This document shows positions 16,997 through 24,845 of a DNA stretch of 60,678 bases, piece by piece. This stretch comes from Sphingopyxis yananensis (GTDB taxonomy: Bacteria > Pseudomonadota > Alphaproteobacteria > Sphingomonadales > Sphingomonadaceae): assembly GCF_020687785.1 (NCBI RefSeq), contig NZ_JAJEWI010000002.1, forward strand, positions 1 to 60,678, read 5' to 3'. The position numbers were made by a program, and so were the translations under genes. Within the stretch, counting starts at the first letter, position 1. The number at the start of each line of letters is the position of its first letter. Under the pieces are notes generated by a model. That model saw nothing but the letters and a program-made list of their open reading frames with translations. It searched no databases and was not told the DNA's origin.

Positions 16997-18589
16997 CTAT
17001 TTGAACAGCCCCCCCAGCAAGCCGCGTAGCAATTGACCACCCAATTTCCCGCCCATTTGACGCCCAATATTGGTGGCCGCGCTGCGCGCCGCCGACTGCA
17101 CCATTTTTTCCGTAAAGCTGGGTTTGGCCGCTTCGCGCGCGGCCACTTTTTCCAGCCGCAAACGCTCCCGCTCATCGGCGGCTTTGCGCTTGGCCTCTTC
17201 TTTGGCGGCGATGGCGGCTTGTTTGTCCGCTTCTTTCTGCGCCTCGGCCTCTACGGCGGCGGCCTGCGCTTGCTCGGCCTTGGCAGCCAGTAATTCTTCC
17301 GCGCTTTCGCGGTTGATACGCTCGTCATATTTGCCCGAAATGGGCGACACAGATTGAATGATTGCCCGTTCCTTGGGGGTCAACGGCCCCGCCCGCGAAC
17401 AAGGGGCTTTAATCAAGGTCCGCTCAACAGGCGATGGCGCACCATCGCTCATCAACAGCGATACAAGAGCTTCCCCAACCTTTAACTCGGTGATTTCGCG
17501 CACCACATCCACGGCAGGGTTGGGTCGGAACGTATCCGCCGCCGCTTTCACCGCTTTCTGATCACGCGGGGTAAAGGCGCGCAGCGCATGTTGCACGCGG
17601 TTGCCCAATTGCCCCGCCACCGTATCGGGCACGTCGATCGGGTTTTGCGTGACAAAATATACACCGACACCCTTGGACCGGATCAGGCGGACAACCTGTT
17701 CGATTTTGTCCACCAAAGCAGCGGGCGCATCGTCGAATAACAAATGCGCTTCGTCAAAGAAGAAGACGAATTTCGGCTTATCCGGATCACCCACTTCGGG
17801 CAAGGTTTCAAAAATCTCCGACAATAACCACAGCAAGAAGGTCGCATATAATTTGGGGCTGGACATCAGCTTGTCCGCCGCCAAAATATTCACATAGCCG
17901 CGCCCATTTTCGTCGCACTGGATCATGTCGTGAATATCCAGCGCCGGTTCGCCAAAGAAATTCTGGCCGCCTTGGGCATCCAGCGTCAGCAATTGCCGCT
18001 GAATGGCCCCCACCGTCTGTTTCGTGACGTTGCCATATTTACTGCTGAGGTCGCTGGCATTTTCTGCGCACCATGCCAGCATGGCTTGCAAATCGCTCAT
18101 GTCGAGCAACAGCAGATTTTGCTCGTCCGCAACCCGAAAGGCGATGTTAAGCACGCCTTCTTGCACTTCGTTCAAGCCCATCAGCCGCGCCAACAATAAC
18201 GGTCCCATTTCGGAAATGGTGGTCCGAATGGGGTGGCCTTGTTCGCCAAACAAGTCCCAGAAGACCACGGGATTATCGCGGTAAGCCCATGTGCTGTCGC
18301 CAATTTGTGCGGCGCGTGTGGAAAAGGCTTCATGCGTTTTTGCGGTGGGGCTGCCCGGCATGGCCATGCCTGCAATATCGCCCTTCACATCGGCCACGAA
18401 CACCGGCACGCCCACTGCAGAGAAGCTTTCCGCGATGCCTTGCAGCGTCACCGTTTTACCGGTGCCCGTTGCGCCCGCAATCAAGCCGTGGCGATTGGCC
18501 CGCTTCAGAACCAATGATTGGCGCGCGCCATCCGCCGCTCCGCCGCCGCCCAGGCCGATATAAATTTCAGTGCCCACAGCCTCGGTCAT
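16997..18589 (-). CDS. HerA-like P-loop ATPase, DUF853/YjgR family
   Basis: A 530-residue ATPase of the HerA/FtsK superfamily. Walker A is GATGTGKT (39-46), Walker [16 protein letters not shown], and [12 protein letters not shown] and [15 protein letters not shown] are hallmarks of the DUF853 (YjgR) group. After about residue 420 comes a long Ala/Glu/Lys coiled coil ([20 protein letters not shown]) and a Gly-rich hydrophobic C-terminus ([18 protein letters not shown]). The family is widespread but its role is not established. ATG at 18589 has AGAAGGA upstream. No nuclease partner (NurA) is adjacent. Confidence 0.88.
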   Translation of the reverse strand: MTEAVGTEIYIGLGGGGAADGARQSLVLKRANRHGLIAGATGTGKTVTLQGIAESFSAVGVPVFVADVKGDIAGMAMPGSPTAKTHEAFSTRAAQIGDSTWAYRDNPVVFWDLFGEQGHPIRTTISEMGPLLLARLMGLNEVQEGVLNIAFRVADEQNLLLLDMSDLQAMLAWCAENASDLSSKYGNVTKQTVGAIQRQLLTLDAQGGQNFFGEPALDIHDMIQCDENGRGYVNILAADKLMSSPKLYATFLLWLLSEIFETLPEVGDPDKPKFVFFFDEAHLLFDDAPAALVDKIEQVVRLIRSKGVGVYFVTQNPIDVPDTVAGQLGNRVQHALRAFTPRDQKAVKAAADTFRPNPAVDVVREITELKVGEALVSLLMSDGAPSPVERTLIKAPCSRAGPLTPKERAIIQSVSPISGKYDERINRESAEELLAAKAEQAQAAAVEAEAQKEADKQAAIAAKEEAKRKAADERERLRLEKVAAREAAKPSFTEKMVQSAARSAATNIGRQMGGKLGGQLLRGLLGGLFK

Positions 18590-18656
18590 TCGGCGATCCT
18601 TCTTTGTTCAAACTCCCCGCAACCCTAAATCCCCCGATTGGGAAATCAAGCGCATG

Positions 18657-18690
18657 AAAAAGGGCGCCGAACCATCTGGTCGCGGCGCCC
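18657..18690 (-). terminator. Terminator of degP
   Basis: An 8-base-pair GC stem (18662-18669 with 18683-18690) is followed on the minus strand by five T. It lies 25 bases beyond the degP stop at 18715 and upstream of the HerA-like gene, separating the two transcripts. Confidence 0.85.
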
Positions 18691-18714
18691 CTATTCCATC
18701 AGCAGCAGGGCTGA

Positions 18715-20211
18715 TTAATTTTTCAAGCGAATGGCAATAAAGGCTGGCTGTTGACCACGACGCAATATTTCCAGCGCCACGGCATCGCGATTGGCCTTGC
18801 GGGCGTCATTGACCACGCTGGCCAGCGCATCGGCGCTGGTTACCGACACGCGGTTGGCGGTCAAAATCACGTCGCCGCGCCGCAGACCCTTGCGGCCCGC
18901 ATCGCTGTTGGCGGCCACCGCCGCAATCACCACGCCCTTGCTGTTGGCATCAACGCCCAGCGAACGGGCAATGGCAGCAGTCAGCGGCTGAACGGCCATA
19001 CCCAAACGGTCCTGAACCGTCTTGTCAGCTGCGCCTTCGGCGTCATCCGGCAAATTGCCTTCGGCTTCGGGGTCAAAGCTCGCGCCAGCCAGTTCTTCCT
19101 CGGGTGGGCGGGTCGCGACCACTGCCGTCACGCGCATTTCCTTGCCATCACGAATGATATCCACGGGGATGCGCGTTCCCGGCTTAGTGTTCGACACAAT
19201 ATAGGACAGCGTTTGCTGCGGCGTGACTTCGCGGTCGGCTACCTTGACCACCACGTCACCGCGCTTCAGTCCAGCCTTGGCGGCCGCGCCGCCGTCTTCG
19301 ACGCGCTGAACAATTTCACCGCGATTCTTGGCTAGACCCAAGGCCGAGGCCATATCTTCGCTAACTGGCGCAATACCGATACCCAAATAGCCGCGCTGCG
19401 GGCGCTCACCCGAACGCAAAGCGTTGATCACCGGAATGGCGGCGTCGGCCGGAATCGCAAAGTTCACGCCAATATTGGCCCCAACAGGCGAGATCAGCAT
19501 ATTGTTAATGCCCACCACATTGCCCGCCAAGTCGAACAAGGGACCGCCGGAGTTACCACGGTTAATCGCGGTGTCGGTCTGGATATAACGGTCATAAGCG
19601 CCGCCCTGACCAATATTCCGCTGAACCGCCGAAATAATACCGGCCGTCACCGTTGAACCCAGCCCCAAGGGGTTGCCGATGGCCACCACCCAATCGCCCA
19701 CGCGCGCTTTGTTGCTGTCGGCGAATTTCACAAAGGGCAGGCCCTTGGCGTCAATTTTCAGAACGGCCAAGTCGGATGCCGCATCACGGCCCACAATTTT
19801 CGCGCGATATTCTTGGCGATTGGTCAAAATAACCGTCACTTCATTCACAGCCTCACCGCGCGGGCCGCCAGAAATCACATGGTTGTTGGTGACGATATAA
19901 CCGTCGTCGGAAATCAAAAATCCCGAACCGCCACCTTGCTGTTCCTGCGTGATCGGTTCACGCGTGCCGGCAAAGGGATTCAGGCGCACGCCCAGCGTGA
20001 CTTCCTGCTTCGTCGAAATATTGACCACGGCTGGCTGCAACTGGTCGACCAGATCAGCAAAGCTTTCTGGCGCGCCAGCGCGCGGAACAACGCGGGCAAA
20101 TTCGCTTTTTTCATTTTGCGCAACTTGCGCGCCGACCGGCGATTGTGTGGCCAATGCTAAAGCAGTGCCTCCAACCAGCAATGCAGAAGTGATGCCATAT
20201 ACATAACGCAC
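18715..20211 (-). CDS. degP: DegP/HtrA periplasmic serine protease
   Basis: A 498-residue HtrA-type protease. A signal sequence (ITSALLVGGTALALATQSPVGA) directs export. The chymotrypsin-like domain has the triad H111 (TNNHVI), D147 (SDLAVLK) and S221 (GNSGGPL). Two PDZ domains follow, about residues 280-370 and 410-495 (RGYLGIGIAPV; LGMAVQPL). It degrades misfolded envelope proteins. It starts with GTG at 20211, with AAAGGA upstream. It lies downstream of hflK-hflC, matching the common hflK-hflC-degP order, but a terminator at 20308 intervenes, so it probably has its own promoter or depends on read-through. Confidence 0.95.
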   Translation of the reverse strand: MRYVYGITSALLVGGTALALATQSPVGAQVAQNEKSEFARVVPRAGAPESFADLVDQLQPAVVNISTKQEVTLGVRLNPFAGTREPITQEQQGGGSGFLISDDGYIVTNNHVISGGPRGEAVNEVTVILTNRQEYRAKIVGRDAASDLAVLKIDAKGLPFVKFADSNKARVGDWVVAIGNPLGLGSTVTAGIISAVQRNIGQGGAYDRYIQTDTAINRGNSGGPLFDLAGNVVGINNMLISPVGANIGVNFAIPADAAIPVINALRSGERPQRGYLGIGIAPVSEDMASALGLAKNRGEIVQRVEDGGAAAKAGLKRGDVVVKVADREVTPQQTLSYIVSNTKPGTRIPVDIIRDGKEMRVTAVVATRPPEEELAGASFDPEAEGNLPDDAEGAADKTVQDRLGMAVQPLTAAIARSLGVDANSKGVVIAAVAANSDAGRKGLRRGDVILTANRVSVTSADALASVVNDARKANRDAVALEILRRGQQPAFIAIRLKN

Positions 20212-20307
20212 GTTCGCTAATCCTTTTCTTTCACGTCAAACCGAAGTTTTTCGACCATGAATTTTGTCGGCCTTCGGATGAACGGTAATTGAACAAGTAT
20301 CACTGTT

Positions 20308-20359
20308 AAAAAAAGGCGAATAGGAGCTGGTTTTATCGTCCGTCCCTATCCGCCTTTTT
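20308..20359 (-). terminator. Terminator between hflC and degP
   Basis: Arms at 20310-20324 and 20345-20359 pair over 14 of 15 positions and, on the minus strand, run into seven T. It lies 30 bases after the hflC stop, so hflKC transcripts should mostly end here. Confidence 0.85.
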
Positions 20360-20388
20360 GGGTCCATCAGGCCAAGATACCCCAGCCC

Positions 20389-21237
20389 TTAATTCCCGCG
20401 AAAGCGGCGCAGATATTCATTGTCTGGCGACAAGATAATCGACGTGGCTCCCTTGTTATCTGCACCCAAAAATGTCTGACGATAGCTTTGCATCGCACGG
20501 TAAAAATCGTAAAATTCCGGATCTTTACCAAAGCTGGCGGCATAGATGCGTGCCGCTTCACCATCGGCTTCACCGCGAATAATCTGAGCTTCTTTTTGCC
20601 CTTCGGCGCGGATCGAAATCGCCTCTTGCTGGCGGGCGGTGCGCATACGGTTATAGGCCGCTTCCAACGTCGCACCCTCGGGCAGATCGGCGCGCTTGAT
20701 GCGCACATCGATCACTTCCGCGCCATATTTATTGGCTTCGCGGTTCAGCGCGACCTGAATATTGTCCATCACCGCACCGCGTTCCGCCGACAATAAGGTC
20801 GCAAAGGTCCGCTTGCCCAATTCGTTACGCAGCGAAGAACCCAAAATGGTCGCCAATTGTTGTTGCAGACGCTCTTCGGTGCGAATGGCGGTATACATAC
20901 GCACCGGATTATTAATGCGGAAACGGGCAAAGGCATCGACCTGCAAGCGTTGCTGGTCGGTCGACAACACTTGTTGCCGTTCCATATTCACGCCCAAAAT
21001 GCGCTTGTCGATCAATTGCACGCTGTCGGCAAAGGGCATGGTGACTAAGATACCAGCCCCGGATTTCCCAAAGCTTTCGTTCGGCTTATAGGCATTTTTG
21101 GTGCCATACACCTCGCCCACCCGCAGGATAACCGCTTGTTTGTCTTCGGGAATGATGGTGACTGTCATCATCAACACGACCAGAATCGCCATCAATGCAA
21201 AAATAAGACGCATAGGATTTTGAAGCAAATTCCGCAT
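20389..21237 (-). CDS. hflC: HflC, SPFH-domain regulator of FtsH
   Basis: A 282-residue membrane protein with one N-terminal helix (LIFALMAILVVLMMTVTII) followed by an SPFH/band-7 domain (DKQAVILRVGEV to the helix ARQQEAISIRAEGQKEAQ). HflC pairs with HflK in a large cage around the FtsH protease in the inner membrane and limits its attack on membrane proteins. The ATG at 21237 overlaps the hflK stop by one base (TAATG), giving translational coupling and equal output. The C-terminus LRRFRG is typical. Confidence 0.95.
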   Translation of the reverse strand: MRNLLQNPMRLIFALMAILVVLMMTVTIIPEDKQAVILRVGEVYGTKNAYKPNESFGKSGAGILVTMPFADSVQLIDKRILGVNMERQQVLSTDQQRLQVDAFARFRINNPVRMYTAIRTEERLQQQLATILGSSLRNELGKRTFATLLSAERGAVMDNIQVALNREANKYGAEVIDVRIKRADLPEGATLEAAYNRMRTARQQEAISIRAEGQKEAQIIRGEADGEAARIYAASFGKDPEFYDFYRAMQSYRQTFLGADNKGATSIILSPDNEYLRRFRGN

Positions 21238-22358
21238 TATTGGCCTCCCTTGGCTACAGGGGCGGCCTGAACCGAACCAGCGGCGGGATCAGCGCGGCGC
21301 TGAATTTCATTCAATGGCAAATATGGCGTCACGCCGCGCGGCTCGACAATGGTTTTATCAACCTGCGACAAGACATTTTCCATGGTTTCATAATAAAGCC
21401 GCTGGCGCGTCACACGCGGTGCCAGCTTATATTGTTCGTAAATTTGGTCGAACGCGGATGTATCACCACGCGCCCGTTCCAACACCTGCCGTTCATAAGC
21501 GCGGGCCAAGTTAATGGCGGATTCGCGTTCCTGACGCGATGCCGTCACTTCCTTAAACGCTTCGTCCACTTGGCTCGGCGGGTCAGCCTGTCGAATGGCG
21601 ATACCCTGAATGGTGACGCCCGCACGATATTCGTTCAGTAAGTCCTGCATCCGCTGCTGAACCTGCGATTCAATTTCCACACGGCCTGGGCCAATGGCCT
21701 GAACCAAGTCAAAATTTGCCACAGTGGCGCGCATCGCGCTTTCGGCCACTTCCCGAATCGTTTCTTCGGGGTTGGCGATTTGGAAGAAATAATAAGCGGG
21801 GTCGTTCACCGTCCAGCGCACTTCATAGGCCAAATCCACGATGCTTTGGTCGCGGGTCAGCACGAAATTCTCATCCGTAGCGCTGGGCGACCCAATCGCC
21901 ATCGTACGAATGGCGCGCACATCCTCCAGCCGAATGCGTTCCAGCGGCGGGGGCAGCGTGAATTTTACGCCCGGCCCAACCGTGCGGCTATAGCTGCCCA
22001 ATGTGGTCACAACGCCCTCTTTTTCCGGCGGCACAATATGTACCATCGAGAAAAAGGCAAAAACACCGACCAACGCGATGGCGCCATATTTCACCAGCTT
22101 TGGGTTGCCGCCCAGCGGGTTGCCGCCGGATGACCCACCAAAACCGCCGCCACCGCCGCCGCCATTTTGGCGCGCCTTTTTCAGCAATTCTTCCAAAGAG
22201 CTGACGCCCGATGGGCGGTTTTGGCCAAAAGAATTTTCCGGTCTGGGGTTTGCCCATGGATTACGCGGACCAGCAGGCGGCTCTTTATCGCCGCCGCCGC
22301 TACCACTGCCATCTTTGCCGCCGTTCGGCGTGTCTCCCCATGGACTGTTAGCCATCAT
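21237..22358 (-). CDS. hflK: HflK, SPFH-domain regulator of FtsH
   Basis: Partner of HflC. The N-terminus is Gly/Pro/Asn-rich (NSPWGDTPNGG; GGGGGGGFGGSSGG), as in HflK, followed by a membrane helix (VKYGAIALVGVFAFFSMVHIV) and an SPFH domain (PPEKEGVVTTLGSYSRTVGPG). Start is uncertain. The ATG pair at 22358/22355 begins the usual M-A-N-S-P-W-G, giving 373 residues, but an in-frame ATG at 22433 would add 25 residues. No strong ribosome site marks either. It is divergent from mrp. Confidence 0.93.
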   Translation of the reverse strand: MMANSPWGDTPNGGKDGSGSGGGDKEPPAGPRNPWANPRPENSFGQNRPSGVSSLEELLKKARQNGGGGGGGFGGSSGGNPLGGNPKLVKYGAIALVGVFAFFSMVHIVPPEKEGVVTTLGSYSRTVGPGVKFTLPPPLERIRLEDVRAIRTMAIGSPSATDENFVLTRDQSIVDLAYEVRWTVNDPAYYFFQIANPEETIREVAESAMRATVANFDLVQAIGPGRVEIESQVQQRMQDLLNEYRAGVTIQGIAIRQADPPSQVDEAFKEVTASRQERESAINLARAYERQVLERARGDTSAFDQIYEQYKLAPRVTRQRLYYETMENVLSQVDKTIVEPRGVTPYLPLNEIQRRADPAAGSVQAAPVAKGGQ

Positions 22359-22483
22359 ACTGATTTGATGAAGAATTTTCCGCAAACCCGTTGTGCCTCC
22401 GGCCTTCATACTGTCATCGCTGTTGATCTTCATACTGCTTTTATAGGGACGGCGTGGACGATTAACAGGGGGCAGACAAGAAA

Positions 22484-23506
22484 ATGGCTGGAAATCGCCC
22501 GCGCCCTGCCTATCTGGGCATCATGACCAACAGTAGCGATCTCGCAAATCTGGCCGCCATTGCGGCCTCCGTTTCCGACCAGCGCACCTCTGGCCTGCGT
22601 ATGCTGGACGACAGTGGCACATTGGCCGTGGTCCTGGATGTCGGCGGCATGGCCGCAGAGGAGCGCGCGCCCTTGGAAGACCGGCTGCGCACAGCCTTGC
22701 TGGAACAAGCGGGCGTCACATCGGTCCGCATCGCCATGACCGCCGAACGCAAGGCGATGACGATCATCGCGGTGGGCAGCGGCAAAGGTGGGGTGGGCAA
22801 ATCCACCTTGTCCGCCAATCTGGCCGTCGCGCTGCAACGACGCGGTGTAAAGGTCGGCTTGGTCGACGCCGATATTTACGGCCCGTCCCAGCCCCGTTTG
22901 ATGGACAGCGAAGACCGTAAACCCGAATCGCAAAATGGCAAATTGGTGCCCGTGCCCAACGCCTATGGCGTGCCCATGCTGTCCACGGGTCAGATCGCGG
23001 CATCGGGTCAAGCCATTGCATGGCGCGGCCCCATGGCGTCACGCGCCTTGGAACAATTGATCGACGCCAAATGGGGCGACGTCGACACGCTGGTCATCGA
23101 CCTGCCACCGGGCACAGGCGACATTCAACTGACCATGATTCAAAAGCACAAGCCTGTGGGCGCAGTGATTGTTTCCACGCCCCAAGATTTGGCCTTGATG
23201 GACGCCAGCCGCGCCATCAGCTTTTTCAACAGCGCCCATGTGCCAATTATCGGCATGGTGGAAAATATGGCGGGCTATGCCTGTCCGCATTGCGGCGAAC
23301 ATAGCGACCCGTTCGGCAGCGGCGGCGCGGAAAAAGCATCGGCGGCGATGGGTATCGACTTTTTGGGCCGCGTGCCTTTGTCGATGGGCATTCGCTTGGC
23401 CAGCGACGGTGGCGTCCCCCCTGCGGCGGGAACCGATCCCAGCGGCGAGCCGTTTCACGCCATAGCCGCGCGCGTTGCGGATTGGTTGCAAGCCCGCAAA
23501 GCCTGA
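22484..23506 (+). CDS. mrp: Mrp/ApbC Fe-S cluster carrier ATPase
   Basis: A P-loop NTPase that carries and delivers [4Fe-4S] clusters in the cytoplasm. The deviant Walker A GKGGVGKST starts at residue 100. VDADIYGPSQPRL is switch I, VIDLPPGTGD is Walker B, and CPHC (in MAGYACPHCGEHSDPFG) is the conserved metal-binding pair. The N-terminal ~90 residues form a MIP18/DUF59-like domain that is shorter than usual. The start is ATG 22484 or ATG 22523 (MTNSSDL). Length is 340 residues from the first. Confidence 0.94.
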   Translation: MAGNRPRPAYLGIMTNSSDLANLAAIAASVSDQRTSGLRMLDDSGTLAVVLDVGGMAAEERAPLEDRLRTALLEQAGVTSVRIAMTAERKAMTIIAVGSGKGGVGKSTLSANLAVALQRRGVKVGLVDADIYGPSQPRLMDSEDRKPESQNGKLVPVPNAYGVPMLSTGQIAASGQAIAWRGPMASRALEQLIDAKWGDVDTLVIDLPPGTGDIQLTMIQKHKPVGAVIVSTPQDLALMDASRAISFFNSAHVPIIGMVENMAGYACPHCGEHSDPFGSGGAEKASAAMGIDFLGRVPLSMGIRLASDGGVPPAAGTDPSGEPFHAIAARVADWLQARKA

Positions 23507-23605
23507 CCCAAAATGCACGGCGCATCGGCCCCAACAACCGCCGCTGCGCCGGTGATGACGTATAAACCCGCCGTAACCCGCAACAACCCGCATAAAGGAC
23601 CCACC

Positions 23606-24022
23606 ATGGCGATCAACGACCCAGCCGAAATCCGCGAATTGCTGAGCGTCAAGCGCCGCATTGCCGTGGTGGGCGCATCCCCCAATCCCGCCCGCGCATC
23701 TTATGAAGTCATGCTGTTTCTGCGCGACAAGGGTCATGACGTCATTGCCGTCAACCCCGGCCATGCGGGCAAAACCATCGACGGCGTGCCTGTGGTGGCA
23801 TCGCTGGCCAATGTCGAGCCGCCCGCCGAAATCGTGGATATTTTCCGCAACAGCGACGACGCGGGCTCGGCGGTGGACGAAGCCATTGTTCATGGGGCCA
23901 AGGCCGTATGGATGCAGCTCGGCGTCATCAACCAAGCCGCCGCCCAGCGCGCCGAGGCCGCCGGATTAATCGTTGTCATGGACCATTGTCCCAAGATTGA
24001 AATCCGGAAGCTGGGTCTTTGA
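23606..24022 (+). CDS. CoA-binding domain protein, YccU type
   Basis: A 138-residue Rossmann-like CoA-binding protein (CoA_binding_2 family). KRRIAVVGASPNPARASYEVM is the nucleotide/CoA loop, VIAVNPGHAGKTIDGVPVVASLANV the second strand region, and VWMQLGVIN and VVMDHCPKIE close the domain. Function in the cell is not established for the family. The ATG at 23606 follows AAAGGA. The stop overlaps a TTG start of the next gene by 3 bases. Confidence 0.9.
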   Translation: MAINDPAEIRELLSVKRRIAVVGASPNPARASYEVMLFLRDKGHDVIAVNPGHAGKTIDGVPVVASLANVEPPAEIVDIFRNSDDAGSAVDEAIVHGAKAVWMQLGVINQAAAQRAEAAGLIVVMDHCPKIEIRKLGL

Positions 24023-24744
24023 CGGGGCAGGCTTGGCTCTCGGCTGCTCAGCGAATCCTATCACGCCGCCTGATGTGGGCACCGATGCTGGGTATCAGCG
24101 CCTTGGCCGTGTCGGCTTGCACCCCGTCCACCAGCCCCAATGCCCCCACACCACCGGCCGCCCGTGACAGCATCTCCGGCGGAATCTCTGGCGGACCTGC
24201 TACCCCGCTGCCCGCCGCGCAAGCCCAGTTTTTTGACGCCATTTCGAAACGCTGCGGCCAATCCTTTGCGGGAAAATTGATCAGCGACCCCGCCGCCGAC
24301 CCCGATATGGCGGGCAAAATGATGATCATGCATATTCGCCGCTGCACCGCCGATCGCATCGAAATACCCTTTCACATTTCGGGCTTGGGCCCGGACGGCA
24401 AATGGGACCGTTCGCGAACATGGGTCATCACCCGCACCGATGCTGGGCTGCGCCTGAAACATGACCATCGCCACGCCGATGGCAGCCATGACGACGTCAC
24501 CCTCTATGGCGGCGACACAGCCGATATCGGCCAACCGGACCATCAAAGCTTTCCCTTGGACGCGGAATCCAAGGCGATGTTTGAACAAAATAGTATGACG
24601 GCATCGCTGACCAATATTTGGGATATGCGCATCGATGACAATGGCTTCACCTATGGCCTGCGCCGCGCCAACCGCGACTTTCGGGTATATTTCGACTTTC
24701 GTCACATCATCACCCCGCCGCCCCCGCCGCCTTGGGGATGGTGA
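24019..24744 (+). CDS. Predicted lipoprotein, unknown function
   Basis: Up to 241 residues. An N-terminal hydrophobic stretch ends in a lipobox (ALAVSAC, Cys34), so it is probably a lipid-anchored envelope protein. A Pro/Ser-rich linker follows, then a domain of about 170 residues with a Cys pair (SKRCGQSF and IRRCTADR) and several His/Asp clusters (LKHDHRHADGSHDD), ending in poly-Pro and WGW. Start is TTG 24019, coupled to the upstream stop, or ATG 24073, which has no ribosome site. Family not recognised. Confidence 0.7.
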   Translation: MTGQAWLSAAQRILSRRLMWAPMLGISALAVSACTPSTSPNAPTPPAARDSISGGISGGPATPLPAAQAQFFDAISKRCGQSFAGKLISDPAADPDMAGKMMIMHIRRCTADRIEIPFHISGLGPDGKWDRSRTWVITRTDAGLRLKHDHRHADGSHDDVTLYGGDTADIGQPDHQSFPLDAESKAMFEQNSMTASLTNIWDMRIDDNGFTYGLRRANRDFRVYFDFRHIITPPPPPPWGW

Positions 24745-24845
24745 TTGGGGGACGGGCTGTCTTATCAAACGCCATGTGGACGGAAATAAGCTGAAAGCGG
24801 CCAAATATTTTGCCACATTTTGCGGGGCAGTTTATCAGACCCCGC

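Noticed and set aside
16997..18589. HerA-NurA type or HerA-based anti-phage system
   Set aside because: No nuclease, SIR2 or DUF4297 partner is adjacent, and the protein matches the housekeeping-style DUF853/YjgR group.
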